DNA of 64,000 nucleotides, from NCBI GenBank assembly GCA_015064415.1, contig SVSG01000005.1:47503-111502 (forward strand), written 5' to 3'. Source of the DNA: Oscillospiraceae bacterium. Its GTDB lineage: Bacteria; Bacillota; Clostridia; Oscillospirales; CAG-272. Positions 16,052 to 25,138 of the stretch are shown here, in pieces. Position 1 is the first letter of the stretch. Every line of letters starts with the position of its first letter. Under the pieces are notes generated by a model, which worked only from the letters and a program-made list of their open reading frames with translations, made no database searches and was not told where the DNA came from. The translations under genes were made by a program, and so were the position numbers.

Positions 16052-18427
16052 TTATTTCAGTTCTACCACGGTCACGCCGCTGTCCCCTTCACCGAACTGG
16101 CCGATGCGGAAGCTCGCAATACGCTTGTCTTTTTTCAGATATTTCCAAAGCGCCTGGCGCAGCATGCCTGTGCCCTTGCCGTGAATGAGGCGCACGGTAT
16201 GGAAGCCCGCGATGATGGCAGTGTCAAAGTACTTATCCACCATAAACCACGCTTCGTCTCCCATTTTGCCGCGCAGGTCGATCTCGCCGTGGAAATCGCG
16301 CGACACCATCGCGCGCACGTTGCCGGAGCTCGTCTTTTTGTCCTTTTCCTGCTTTTTCTCGACAAGGCGCAGATTTTCTATCTTTGTTTTCGTACGGAAT
16401 GCCCCTGCCTGCACCATCACGGTGCCGCGGTCGGGATCGGAGAGCAGCGTGCCCTCCTTGCCGATGTCCACAAGGAACACGGTGTCGCCCTTTTTGAGCG
16501 GGCGCGGCAGGACGTAATCCTCATTAGAGCGCTCCTCCACGGGATTGAACTTTTCCTCGTTCTCACGCAGATGCGCGCGCACGGCACGGCGCGTGGCGTC
16601 CAGATGCTCGCCAAGGCGCTCGCTTTCGCGTTGCTTGCGCACCTCCTCAAGCTGAGCGAAGATAAATTCGCTCGACGCTCTCGCGCTCTCCACCATGGCC
16701 GTAGCGCGGGATTGTGCGCTGTTCAGCGCCTTTTCGGCGTCCTCGCGCAGCTTTGCGGCATCGCGCTCGGCGGCCGCCTGTGTGCTTTCAATATGAATAC
16801 GCAATCGCTCTGCCTCGTCGCGCTGACGCTCCATTTCAAGGCGCGCCGCCTCCAGCTGCTCGATCACGTTTTCAAATCGGCGGTTTTCGCTGCTGATCAG
16901 CGACTTGGCCTCCGCAACCACGCGTGGGGGCAGACCCAGCTTTTCCGAAATGGCAAACGCGTTGGATTTACCCGGTGTGCCGATGATCAAACGGTAGGTG
17001 GGGCGCAGCGTCGCCACGTCAAACTCGCAGGAGGCGTTCTGCACCCCCTCGGTATCCAGCGCAAAGGCCTTCAGCTCCGCATAGTGGGTGGTCACGGCAC
17101 AAAGCGCGCCTGCGCGCCTTGCCTCCGAAATGATCGCCACCGCCAGCGCCGCGCCCTCCACGGGGTCGGTGCCGGCGCCCAGCTCGTCGAAAAGCACCAA
17201 CGCGTTCGGCGAGAGCGCTTGCACGATGGAAACGATGTGCACCATGTGCGAGGAGAAGGTGGAAAGCGATTGCTCGATGCTCTGCTCGTCACCCAGATCC
17301 ACCAGCACGCGGTCAAAAAGGCAAAGCTTAGAGCCCTCCGCGGCGGGGATAAACAAGCCGGATTGCGCCATCAGCGCAAAAAGGCCGAGCGTTTTGAGCG
17401 TGACGGTCTTGCCGCCCGTGTTGGGACCCGTGATGATGAGCGCATCCCACGCGCCGCCAAGCGAAACCGTGATCGGCACCACGCGCTCCTTGTCGATCAG
17501 CGGATGGCGCGCCGAAAGCAAGCGCACCTCGCGCTCGCGGCAGATGATGGGGCGCACCGCCTGCATATTTTCCGCCAGCTTGCCGCAGGCAAACAAAAAG
17601 GCAAGCTCGGTGATATTGCGATAATTGAGATTGAGCGCGCCCGTTTGCACGGCGACGGCGCCTGAAAGCTCAAAAAGAATGCGGTCGATCTCGTGCTGCT
17701 CCTTCGCCTCCAGCATGCGGAGCTCGTTGTTGGCATCCACCACCGCCATCGGCTCGACGAAGATCGTCGCGCCCGAGGAGGAGGTGTCGTGAATGAGGCC
17801 CTTGATCTCGTTTTTGCTCTCCACGCGCACGGGTATAACGTAGCGCCCCCCACGTTGGGTGACGATATGCTCCTGCAAGTGGCGGGAGTAGGTACTGCTT
17901 GTGATATAATGCTGCAAGGTCTCCTTAATGCGGTTGTTTGCCGCGCGGATCTTGCGGCGGATGTCACCGAGCGCGGGGCTTGCCTCGTCGGCGATCGTTT
18001 CCTCCGAGATGATGGCGCGATAGATCTTGTCCTCTAGCTTGCGGTCGGGCATCAGTCGCTCAAAGATCTCATCCAGCACCGTTTCAAAATGGCGGTTGGT
18101 GCGGCTGTACTCCGAAAGCCCGCGCGCGGTGCGCAAGATATTGCCCACGTCCAAAAGCTCACGCGTGGTGAGGGTCGCTCCCTTCCCCGCGCGCTCCAGA
18201 GCGTCCGCAGGATCCTTGACGTGCCCGAAGGAGGGCATGCCCTTATCCGAGAGCAACGCCATCGCGTCACCCGTGCGGGCAAGGCGCCGTTCCACCGTTT
18301 GCTCGTCGTCATCGGGCAAAAGCGCCAACGCCAGCTCCCGCGCGCCCACCGTCGGGGCGCAGGCGGCAAGCATCGCAAGGACCTTGTCATATTCCAATGT
18401 ATTTTTCGTTCGTTCGTCTGTTCTCAT
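16052..18427 (-). CDS. mutS2: Endonuclease MutS2
   Basis: This 791-residue protein has a MutS-type core without the mismatch-recognition domain. The lever/clamp region contains RGGRYVIPVR and a Walker A, GPNTGGKT, at 334-341. DELGAGTDPVEGAAL is the Walker B/signature. A long coiled coil follows (about 510-620), then a C-terminal Smr endonuclease domain (about 710-791) with DLRG and HGKGTG. MutS2 acts on branched DNA and, in Bacillus, on collided ribosomes. It begins inside the recO stop (ATGA). Confidence 0.95.
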   Translation of the reverse strand: MRTDERTKNTLEYDKVLAMLAACAPTVGARELALALLPDDDEQTVERRLARTGDAMALLSDKGMPSFGHVKDPADALERAGKGATLTTRELLDVGNILRTARGLSEYSRTNRHFETVLDEIFERLMPDRKLEDKIYRAIISEETIADEASPALGDIRRKIRAANNRIKETLQHYITSSTYSRHLQEHIVTQRGGRYVIPVRVESKNEIKGLIHDTSSSGATIFVEPMAVVDANNELRMLEAKEQHEIDRILFELSGAVAVQTGALNLNYRNITELAFLFACGKLAENMQAVRPIICREREVRLLSARHPLIDKERVVPITVSLGGAWDALIITGPNTGGKTVTLKTLGLFALMAQSGLFIPAAEGSKLCLFDRVLVDLGDEQSIEQSLSTFSSHMVHIVSIVQALSPNALVLFDELGAGTDPVEGAALAVAIISEARRAGALCAVTTHYAELKAFALDTEGVQNASCEFDVATLRPTYRLIIGTPGKSNAFAISEKLGLPPRVVAEAKSLISSENRRFENVIEQLEAARLEMERQRDEAERLRIHIESTQAAAERDAAKLREDAEKALNSAQSRATAMVESARASSEFIFAQLEEVRKQRESERLGEHLDATRRAVRAHLRENEEKFNPVEERSNEDYVLPRPLKKGDTVFLVDIGKEGTLLSDPDRGTVMVQAGAFRTKTKIENLRLVEKKQEKDKKTSSGNVRAMVSRDFHGEIDLRGKMGDEAWFMVDKYFDTAIIAGFHTVRLIHGKGTGMLRQALWKYLKKDKRIASFRIGQFGEGDSGVTVVELK

Positions 18428-19242
18428 ATTCCCTCTTTTTTGGGTATCAGGGCTTCCAATTTCTTATAGTTTTCCAGCGAGACAAAGCTGCGCTCCAGAT
18501 GATGCAGCAAATAGGCCTCGGCGGCGCGCGAAAACTCCTCTTGCACACGCGCATCCGTGATGCGGAAGGCAAAAATGCGCTTTGGGCTTGCCGTGGCCAC
18601 AAAGGAGATCGCCGCCGCGCCGCCCGCCGACAAGGGGCAAAGCAACGTGCGCTCGCCAAGATCATCGATCTCGGGCAAGGGCACGAGCGCCGTGCGCTTG
18701 GAAAGGCACCCCGCGCACACAAACGCGCCGTTCATCACGTCAAGATATCCATCCCCCGCCACGGGAGCGTGGCAATCGTGACAATGAGAAAGATCGGGCG
18801 CAAATCCCGCAACACATGCCGCGCGCAACTCAAACGCCGCCTTGATGCGGGCGTTTTCCCCCTCCGTATTGGCCAGCGCGTGCAGGGTGTTCAGCGTCAA
18901 GGGCAGGATCTCCCCCGCGGGCTCGCGCTCGTCGGAAAGCTCGCTTGCGACCTCCGCCACGTAGGCCGCCAGAAACAGCTTGTCCATATCGTAGCGCAAC
19001 CCCGCAAAGCTTTCGCGGCTGGTGGCGTTTTTGACCCACTTGACACCGTTTTTTTCGTAAAATTCAATATTGCTCCAGGTATAGGGCTCGGTTGCCGCGA
19101 CCTCACGTCGGTGGATCGAGCCCGCGCCCTTCACAATGGCATAAAAGCGGCCGAAATCCGCGGTCAGCACCGTGATCAGCCGATCGTGCTCGCCGCGCTC
19201 GATCGAACGCAATATCAAAGCGTCAGCCGTAAAATGCTGCAC
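18424..19242 (-). CDS. recO: DNA repair protein RecO
   Basis: This 272-residue protein has an N-terminal OB-fold (ADALILRSIERGEHDRL) and a central zinc site, CHDC at about 152-155 with CAGC some 23 residues later. RecO loads RecA with RecR and anneals single strands. The start is GTG at 19240-19242, with AGGAG upstream overlapping the end of era. The 3-nt gap to era and the 4-nt overlap with mutS2 show tight coupling. The era-recO order is standard in Firmicutes. Confidence 0.93.
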   Translation of the reverse strand: MQHFTADALILRSIERGEHDRLITVLTADFGRFYAIVKGAGSIHRREVAATEPYTWSNIEFYEKNGVKWVKNATSRESFAGLRYDMDKLFLAAYVAEVASELSDEREPAGEILPLTLNTLHALANTEGENARIKAAFELRAACVAGFAPDLSHCHDCHAPVAGDGYLDVMNGAFVCAGCLSKRTALVPLPEIDDLGERTLLCPLSAGGAAAISFVATASPKRIFAFRITDARVQEEFSRAAEAYLLHHLERSFVSLENYKKLEALIPKKEGI

Positions 19243-19245
19243 GGC

Positions 19246-20133
19246 TTATTTCTCCTCGCGGTAGCCGAAATTGCCCACGGCGGCAGCGCTTTCGCGCCAG
19301 TTTTCCTTCACCTTGACCCACAAATCCAAAAAGACCTTGGTGCCGAACAGCTTTTCCAGATCCTCGCGTGCATAGGTGCCCACGCGCTTGAGCTCCGCGC
19401 CGCCCTTGCCGACAATGATGCCCTTGTGTGAGGCCTTCTCACAGAAGATCTCGGCACGGATGCGGATCAAGGATTTTTCATCCTTGAACTCCTCGATCAC
19501 CACGGCAACGCCGTGCGGCACCTCCTTGTTGAGCGTGCGCAACAGCTTTTCGCGGATGATCTCAGCGGCCATCTGGCGCTCGGGCTGGTCGGTCATCATA
19601 TCCTCGGGGAAGAACCACTCCCCCTCACCAAGCAACTTTTCACACTCCGCAAGCACGGCGCTCACCAGCTTGCCGTTTTTCGCGCAGGTGGGTACCACCG
19701 CCTCGAAATCATGCTTTTCGGCATAGCTCTTGATCGCCTCCGCCACGGCGGCACCGTCCACAAGATCGGTTTTGTTCAGCGCCAGCACGCAAGGGGTACC
19801 GGATTGCTTCAGATAGGTGATGACGTTTTCCTCCACGGAGGAAATGGGGCGCCCCACGTCCGCCATCAGCACCACCACGTCCGCCTCCAGCATCGAGGAC
19901 TTGGCCGCCTCGACCATATAATCGCCAAGACGGTTTTGCGGGCGATGAATGCCTGGGGTGTCCACGAAAATAAACTGTGTTTCCCCTTGGGTCAGAATGC
20001 CGAGAATGCGGTTTCTGGTGGTCTGGGGCTTGGCTGAAACGATCGCCACCTTTTCCCCAAGCAGCGCATTCAAAAGGGTGGATTTGCCCACGTTGGGGCG
20101 ACCGACGATCGCAATATATCCTGCTTTTTTCAT
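19246..20133 (-). CDS. era: GTPase Era
   Basis: This 295-residue GTPase matures 16S rRNA and the 30S subunit. G1 is GRPNVGKST (11-19), G2 lies in KPQTTRNR, G3 is DTPG and G4 NKTD. The C-terminal KH domain contains GIIVGKGGAELKRVG. The ATG at 20131-20133 is chosen because it begins the conserved MKKAGYIAIVGRPN and has AAGGAG six nt upstream; an upstream in-frame extension reads into ybeY. It overlaps the ybeY stop by 4 nt. dgkA and cdd, often between ybeY and era, are absent. Confidence 0.97.
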   Translation of the reverse strand: MKKAGYIAIVGRPNVGKSTLLNALLGEKVAIVSAKPQTTRNRILGILTQGETQFIFVDTPGIHRPQNRLGDYMVEAAKSSMLEADVVVLMADVGRPISSVEENVITYLKQSGTPCVLALNKTDLVDGAAVAEAIKSYAEKHDFEAVVPTCAKNGKLVSAVLAECEKLLGEGEWFFPEDMMTDQPERQMAAEIIREKLLRTLNKEVPHGVAVVIEEFKDEKSLIRIRAEIFCEKASHKGIIVGKGGAELKRVGTYAREDLEKLFGTKVFLDLWVKVKENWRESAAAVGNFGYREEK

Positions 20134-20597
20134 ACTGTCTCCTTCTGCACGCCAAGGCCCATTTTCTCGACGATGGCGGTCTGTCTTTGTCTCATATCCT
20201 GTTCCTCTTCCTCGCCGTTCACGTGATCGTATCCAAGCAAATGCAGGGTGGAATGCACGGTAAGAAAGGCGCATTCGCGCTCAAAGCTGTGGCCGAACTC
20301 CTCAGCCTGTGCCGCACACTTTTCCAGCGAGAGCACGATGTCACCCAGCTGCTTCGTGCCGCCACACGTCTCGAAAAGCGGGAAGGAAAGCACGTCGGTG
20401 GGGGCATCGATCTCGCGGTATTCGCGATTGATGGCACGGATTCCGTCGTTATCGGTAAAGGTCACAGAGACCTCAGAGGGGTCCGTCACGCCCTCAAAGG
20501 AAAGTGCGGCCTCAATGGCGCGACGCACCAGTATCTTCAGCGCGTAATTCACGCGATATTTCCCTTGGGAATCCTCAAAATAAATATGCAAGCTCAT
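20130..20597 (-). CDS. ybeY: Endoribonuclease YbeY
   Basis: This 155-residue metalloenzyme takes part in 16S rRNA 3' processing and ribosome quality control. The zinc-binding motif HSTLHLLGYDH supplies His115, His119 and His125. TDVLSFP (about 67-73) and GDIVLSLE are the other conserved blocks. The length is typical. It overlaps phoH and era by 4 nt on each side, the usual phoH-ybeY-era arrangement. Confidence 0.96.
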   Translation of the reverse strand: MSLHIYFEDSQGKYRVNYALKILVRRAIEAALSFEGVTDPSEVSVTFTDNDGIRAINREYREIDAPTDVLSFPLFETCGGTKQLGDIVLSLEKCAAQAEEFGHSFERECAFLTVHSTLHLLGYDHVNGEEEEQDMRQRQTAIVEKMGLGVQKETV

Positions 20598-21610
20598 TTG
20601 CCGCCCTCCTCTTTTTTCTTTTGCTTTGCCTGGGGCTTGCGGCTCTCGCGCTCAAAGCGCTCGTAGGCGAGGATGATCTCCTGCACCAGCTTATGCCGCA
20701 CCACGTCCTTGTCGGTGAACTGATGGATGAAAATATCCTCGATCCCCGCAAGGATCTTCACCGCCATGGCAAGGCCGCTTTTTTGCCCCGATGGCAGGTC
20801 CGTTTGTGTCAGGTCGCCCGTCACCACCGCCTTGGAGCGGAAGCCCAGACGCGTGAGGAACATTTTCATTTGTTCGGGCGTGGCGTTCTGTGCCTCGTCC
20901 AGAATGATAAAACTGTCATCGAGCGTGCGCCCGCGCATGTAAGCAAGCGGTGCCACCTCGATCACCTGCTTTTCCACCAGCTTGGCATAATTCTCCGGCC
21001 CCATCATCTCGTAAAGCGCATCGTAAAGGGGACGCAGATAGGGGTCGATCTTGCTTTGCAGGTCACCGGGCAAAAAGCCGAGCTTTTCCCCCGCCTCGAT
21101 CGCAGGACGCGTCAGAATGATGCGGCTGACCTCTCCCGCGCGCAAGGCCTTGACGGCCATGGCCACGGCAAGAAAGGTCTTGCCCGTTCCCGCAGGCCCC
21201 ACGCCAAGCACGATGGTGTTTTTGGCAATGGCGTTGACGTATTTTCTCTGTCCGACGGTCTTGGCGCGCACAGGTTTTCCACGCGAGGTAATGCAGATCG
21301 CACTGTCATCCAGCGCGCTCAGCTCCTCGGCGCGTCCGTCGCGCACCATACCGATCAGGTAGGAAACGCGCTGCTCCGGAATCTCCTCGGCGCGTCCCGC
21401 CTCATCCTTCAGCCGCTCCATCACAATGGCGGCCCCGCGCACGCGATCCGCGTCAAGCCCGCTGATCAGCACCGTGTCTCCCATGGCGTCCGAGCGGTTG
21501 CGAATATCCACGCCAAAGGCGTTTTCCACCGCGCGCACGTGCGCGTCGCACGCGCCAAACATACGCGCTGTCAGGTCACTGTGGCCGATCCGTACGATTT
21601 CCTGAGCCAT
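20594..21610 (-). CDS. phoH: PhoH family ATPase
   Basis: This 338-residue cytoplasmic ATPase has Walker A GPAGTGKT at 138-145 and Walker B FIILDEAQN. VTGDLTQTDLP is a sensor motif shared by PhoH and helicase cores. A small N-terminal KH-like segment precedes the P-loop, as in PhoL-type proteins. The role is thought to be RNA-related because PhoH is so often coupled to ybeY. A strong GGAGG site precedes the ATG. It follows yqfD by 12 nt. Confidence 0.94.
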   Translation of the reverse strand: MAQEIVRIGHSDLTARMFGACDAHVRAVENAFGVDIRNRSDAMGDTVLISGLDADRVRGAAIVMERLKDEAGRAEEIPEQRVSYLIGMVRDGRAEELSALDDSAICITSRGKPVRAKTVGQRKYVNAIAKNTIVLGVGPAGTGKTFLAVAMAVKALRAGEVSRIILTRPAIEAGEKLGFLPGDLQSKIDPYLRPLYDALYEMMGPENYAKLVEKQVIEVAPLAYMRGRTLDDSFIILDEAQNATPEQMKMFLTRLGFRSKAVVTGDLTQTDLPSGQKSGLAMAVKILAGIEDIFIHQFTDKDVVRHKLVQEIILAYERFERESRKPQAKQKKKEEGGK

Positions 21611-21622
21611 AAAATTCCTCCA

Positions 21623-22804
21623 TCAGGGTTGTAATGTAAACTCCGCCACCTCGGCAATATCCTCCTCGTACACAACGGTACAGGTAAGCGTCACGCCGTC
21701 GGCATTCTCGTGTACGGCGACGCTCGTCTGCAGGACGGTGCGGCCCGCACACTCCTTGGAAAGCAACAAACGAAGCTCCTCTTCGGCCGCCGCACGTGCT
21801 TGCGCACACGTCCGTGAAACGGGTACGAGGCAGTATTCCGCCACGCTTTTTATGTGATAGCCGAAGGGCAATTTTTCGCCCGAGGGCAGAGTGATCCATT
21901 CTGTTTTCTCTATTATATCACATTTATCTATATAATTTCCAGTATTTTTAAAAACTTTTTGCCGCCAATCGAACAAAATCAGCGAAATTTCCTTTTTCTC
22001 CTCGCCCGTGTAGCGCTTTTCCTCAAAAACAAGCGGTGCCCGCACCGTATAGGTCCGCACCGTTCTTGCCAACACCTGCCCCGCGGCGCGCGTCACGCGG
22101 TATCCGTGATTTTGCGTGTCGATCACTCCGCCCGCAAGGATCTGCCCCTTGCGCACCACCTCGCCCTCGCTGACGAGGCAAAGTCCCTGGAAAACAAGCG
22201 GCATGGTCACAACGCCGTCGCATTTGGCAACCAGATTGGCGGGTTTCTTGCTTGCCGCGGGCAGCGCGCTCTGCGCTTCTCTGATCTGCACGTAAACGAC
22301 CGTTCCCACACGGTTGATCGCGGCATATGCCACGCGTCCGTCCTCCCCGCGCAAGGCAAGCGCCGCCGCATCCACGTCCAGCGCGGGCAAAAAGCATCCC
22401 TTGAAAACGCCGCAGGCGGCAAGCTCACGCTCAAGCTCCTCCAAGGGCAGGGTCACGTTCCCCTCGACCCGCACGTCCCAGGCCACAAGCCGTGCTCCAA
22501 AGAAAAGAAAAAGCGACAAAATAACACCGACAACAAGGCCCGGAGAGTGCAGAAAATGTTGCAAAATCAAGGGGACGCCTCCCCTTTTTTCGCACAAAAA
22601 GGGCAATTCGTGCTCCCGCGCCCTTTGGGCAAAGCGCTCCCCTTCCTTCCCCGAAAGAAGGAAGCGGATCTCCCCCTCGCGCGACGCTTTTTTTAAATAT
22701 TTCGGGGAGAAGTTTTCCGCCTTCAACAACTGAAAAAGCGCGGAAGCGTGCGCCCCATCCACGCGATAGGAGGCATACCCCTTCAAAAAAAGATCAACCC
22801 GCAT
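21623..22804 (-). CDS. yqfD: Sporulation protein YqfD
   Basis: This 393-residue protein is related to the spore coat/forespore protein YqfD (SpoIV-associated). It has an N-terminal soluble part, one clear membrane helix near 90-110 (LVVGVILSLFLFFGARL) and an extracytoplasmic region containing VEGNVTLP and an IREA stretch. The start at 22802-22804 has AGGAGG six nt upstream and begins MRVDLFLKG. It overlaps yqfC by 11 nt. In Bacillus and Clostridium, yqfC-yqfD precede phoH under sporulation control, which implies a spore-forming ancestry. Confidence 0.88.
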   Translation of the reverse strand: MRVDLFLKGYASYRVDGAHASALFQLLKAENFSPKYLKKASREGEIRFLLSGKEGERFAQRAREHELPFLCEKRGGVPLILQHFLHSPGLVVGVILSLFLFFGARLVAWDVRVEGNVTLPLEELERELAACGVFKGCFLPALDVDAAALALRGEDGRVAYAAINRVGTVVYVQIREAQSALPAASKKPANLVAKCDGVVTMPLVFQGLCLVSEGEVVRKGQILAGGVIDTQNHGYRVTRAAGQVLARTVRTYTVRAPLVFEEKRYTGEEKKEISLILFDWRQKVFKNTGNYIDKCDIIEKTEWITLPSGEKLPFGYHIKSVAEYCLVPVSRTCAQARAAAEEELRLLLSKECAGRTVLQTSVAVHENADGVTLTCTVVYEEDIAEVAEFTLQP

Positions 22805-23087
22805 TCCCCGCCTCCTTTTCAAAGGATAACGAGAAAACGGTACCAATGATCTGTAATTTATCCGTCTCAAATTCACTGCAAAGCAGATCCTCACCTTCCA
22901 CGTGCAAGCGTCTTTTCCCCACAAGCAGCACCACGCGTGTTTCGGTATATTCGCAGATCCGCACCTTCCCGTGTAAGATCAAGGAGCTTTGCCCGTAAAG
23001 TGAAAGCGAAAAACCGCCGGGCAACGCCTCGGCGGGGATATCCAGATGTTTGCCGAGGCGCGCGAAAAAGTCTCGTTTTTTTCTCAT
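22794..23087 (-). CDS. yqfC: Sporulation protein YqfC
   Basis: This 97-residue protein has the YqfC pattern: a basic N-terminus (MRKKRDFFARLGKHLDIP), then a beta-rich core with VRICEYTETRVVLLVGKRR and a GTVFSLSFE end, corresponding to the YabP/YqfC fold. It heads the minus-strand yqfC-yqfD-phoH-ybeY-era-recO run. A GGAGGAG site precedes the start. Only about 60 nt separate it from the divergent ylbJ, so sporulation promoters could lie there, but no clear sigma-E boxes were recognised. Confidence 0.88.
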   Translation of the reverse strand: MRKKRDFFARLGKHLDIPAEALPGGFSLSLYGQSSLILHGKVRICEYTETRVVLLVGKRRLHVEGEDLLCSEFETDKLQIIGTVFSLSFEKEAGNAG

Positions 23088-23150
23088 ATTTTTCTCCTCC
23101 CTGCATAAGATTTCACGTCTACATTATGCCGCATGAGGGGGGATTATGCC

Positions 23151-24239
23151 ATGAAAAAGCGCAAATTTTGCCACACTGCTCTGCCGATTTTCTTGCTTAC
23201 GGTGCTGTCCGTTTTGTTGCTTTCCAATACACAAGCGGCCATGGACGGGATCCGACGCGGATTGACGCTTTGCGCACAAACGGTGATCCCCGCGCTCTTC
23301 CCCTTTCTGGTGCTTTCCGAATTGATCGTGAGCTCCGGCGTCGGAGAAACGCTTGGACGTATGCTCGGAAAACCGCTTTCCGCCCTGCTCGGCATCTCGC
23401 AAAACGCCGCAAGCGCCGTACTGCTCGGCGTTCTTTGCGGGCAACCTATCTCTAGCGTTACGGCGCTTGCCTTTCTCCGTCAAAAGGAACTGGAGGAAAA
23501 GGAGCTGCAGCGCATCTCGCTTTTCGCCAACAACCCAAGCAGCGGTTTTCTGATCGGCGCGGTCGGCGTCGCGCTTTTCGGCAACAAACAGGCGGGCGTT
23601 GCCCTTTTTTGCATCACCACACTCTCCGCGCTTCTTGTGGCCTTAGGCCTCCGTTTTTTCGGTGGAAAAATCGTTCAAAATGAAAAAAAGCCCCCAAACG
23701 GGGCGAGAAAAACGCTTTCCTTTTCCGATCTGACAGACAGCGTCAAGCGCGCCTTTCGCACACTTTTGCAGATCTGTGCCTTCCTGCTTTTTTTCTGTGC
23801 GCTCGGCAACGTACTGGGGGAGCTTTTTGCCGCGCTCGCCTTCCCCGCCGTTTTTCGGGTACTCGTATTCGGAATTTTGGAAATGACCTGCGGCGTCAGT
23901 TACGCCGTCACCGCACTGCCTGCGCGTGCGGCCTTTCGCTGTACGGCATTTTTTTGCGGTTTTGCGGGGCTTTCCGTTTGCATGCAGATCTTCTCCCTCA
24001 CCGAAGGGCACAGCCCGCCATTCACCGCTTATTTCCTTGCCAAGTTGGTACAAGGCGCGCTGAACCTTTTGCTGTGCGAAATCTATTTGCGCCTTTTTGA
24101 TCCCGCGCTCTCTCCCGCAACCAGCATTCCGACGTTTTTCACTTCAAGGGGTGTCGGTATTTCTCATTATATATTATGCGCGCTTATCCTTTTGTCGGTC
24201 GCCGCGTACAGCGTCAAAAAAAGGGAAAAGGGGACGTAA
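23151..24239 (+). CDS. ylbJ: Sporulation integral membrane protein YlbJ
   Basis: This 362-residue polytopic membrane protein has about eight hydrophobic segments. TVIPALFPFLVLSELIVSSG and the LLGVLCGQPISS region are the paired nucleoside-recognition (Gate) motifs of YlbJ/SpoVV, a forespore channel linked to dipicolinate uptake in Bacillus. ATG 23151 is preferred over ATG 23133 because a run of six G lies 8 nt upstream of it. It is transcribed divergently from yqfC. Its stop codon lies in the loop of its own terminator. Confidence 0.87.
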   Translation: MKKRKFCHTALPIFLLTVLSVLLLSNTQAAMDGIRRGLTLCAQTVIPALFPFLVLSELIVSSGVGETLGRMLGKPLSALLGISQNAASAVLLGVLCGQPISSVTALAFLRQKELEEKELQRISLFANNPSSGFLIGAVGVALFGNKQAGVALFCITTLSALLVALGLRFFGGKIVQNEKKPPNGARKTLSFSDLTDSVKRAFRTLLQICAFLLFFCALGNVLGELFAALAFPAVFRVLVFGILEMTCGVSYAVTALPARAAFRCTAFFCGFAGLSVCMQIFSLTEGHSPPFTAYFLAKLVQGALNLLLCEIYLRLFDPALSPATSIPTFFTSRGVGISHYILCALILLSVAAYSVKKREKGT

Positions 24240-24260
24240 CCGTCCCCTTTTCCCTTTTTT
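24217..24260. terminator. Bidirectional terminator overlapping the ylbJ stop
   Basis: A 20-bp stem (AAAAAAGGGAAAAGGGGACG and its complement) has the loop TAAC, and the TAA stop of ylbJ is in that loop. A and T runs on either side allow use by ylbJ (+) and rpmF (-), whose stop is 5 nt away. Confidence 0.92.
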
Positions 24261-24264
24261 GTCA

Positions 24265-24447
24265 TCAAGCGTCCTGCTTGATAACTTCTTTCCCGTCGTA
24301 AGTCCCGCAGGCCTTGCAAACGCGATGAGCGAGTACGTACTCGCCGCACTTAGCGCACTTGACCATGCCGGGCATTTCGAGCTTAGAATTGTTGGAGCGA
24401 CGCTTGTCACGGCGAGCGCTGGAAACCTTTTTCTTCGGAACTGCCAT
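24265..24447 (-). CDS. rpmF: 50S ribosomal protein L32
   Basis: This 60-residue protein begins [17 protein letters not shown], the L32 signature, and has a full zinc-ribbon: Cys31, Cys34, Cys44, Cys47. The zinc-containing paralogue is the usual form when zinc is plentiful; no zinc-free copy is seen here. It follows yceD by 39 nt, a strongly conserved pairing. A GAGGAGG site precedes the start. Confidence 0.98.
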   Translation of the reverse strand: MAVPKKKVSSARRDKRRSNNSKLEMPGMVKCAKCGEYVLAHRVCKACGTYDGKEVIKQDA

Positions 24448-24486
24448 TGTTACCTACACCTCCTCTGGGTTCGTTGTTTATTAAAA

Positions 24487-25005
24487 TTATTTTTCTTCTT
24501 CATTGCTTTGCCAGTTCAAAAGCACGGCAAGACGCGGGTCGATCTCTTTTTGCGAGCAACCGCAGTCTCCATCGCGCTTGGGTTTGCCGCACTTGGGGCA
24601 AAGTCCCTGGCAATCTTCGTCACACAAAAGGCGCATCGGGAAAGAGATCAACAGCTCCTCGCGAAGCGGTTCGTCCACGTCAAGCTTGCCGTCGCGGATC
24701 ATCACGTAGGAATCGATGTTTTCCTCCAGCTGCTCTTCGGAGATCGTTCCCTCCGCAGCAACGGTGCGTTCAAATTCCAGCGTGAATACGCCATAAACGG
24801 GTGCAAGACAACGGGCGCACTGTCCCTTGTAGGGCAGTGTGGCGGTTAGATACAGGCGCATGTAGCCCGCATCGTCGGTAAGATAGCCGCTTACCTTGGC
24901 ATTTTCGGGGAAGGTAACGTCAAAAATCGGTTCGGGTGTGAGTTCATATGCAATATCCATACGCGTGATTTCGCCACGCAGAATGGGGCCCATATTCAAA
25001 ATCAT
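24487..25005 (-). CDS. yceD: YceD/DUF177 family protein
   Basis: This 172-residue protein carries CARC (about 62-65) and a C-terminal CPKCG...CGC cluster, as in the DUF177 family encoded directly upstream of rpmF in most bacteria. The family has been linked to 23S rRNA or large-subunit maturation. It starts at ATG 25005 after GGAGGAGG. A consensus promoter at 25067-25095 drives this yceD-rpmF pair. Confidence 0.88.
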   Translation of the reverse strand: MILNMGPILRGEITRMDIAYELTPEPIFDVTFPENAKVSGYLTDDAGYMRLYLTATLPYKGQCARCLAPVYGVFTLEFERTVAAEGTISEEQLEENIDSYVMIRDGKLDVDEPLREELLISFPMRLLCDEDCQGLCPKCGKPKRDGDCGCSQKEIDPRLAVLLNWQSNEEEK

Positions 25006-25066
25006 ATCCTCGCCTCCTCCACCTTTTTATCCCCAAAATTCGGTTGCGGAAAAAGCAACACATAAT

Positions 25067-25095
25067 ATTATAATCAAATCATGAGAAAATGTCAA
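25067..25095 (-). promoter_or_regulatory. Consensus sigma-A promoter for yceD-rpmF
   Basis: On the minus strand a perfect TTGACA (25090-25095) and perfect TATAAT (25067-25072) are separated by 17 nt, ending about 60 nt before the yceD start. This is as expected for a ribosomal-protein operon. Confidence 0.9.
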
Positions 25096-25138
25096 GAGTT
25101 TTTCCCGATTTTTTTCGTCTTTTTGTAAAACTTTTTTA

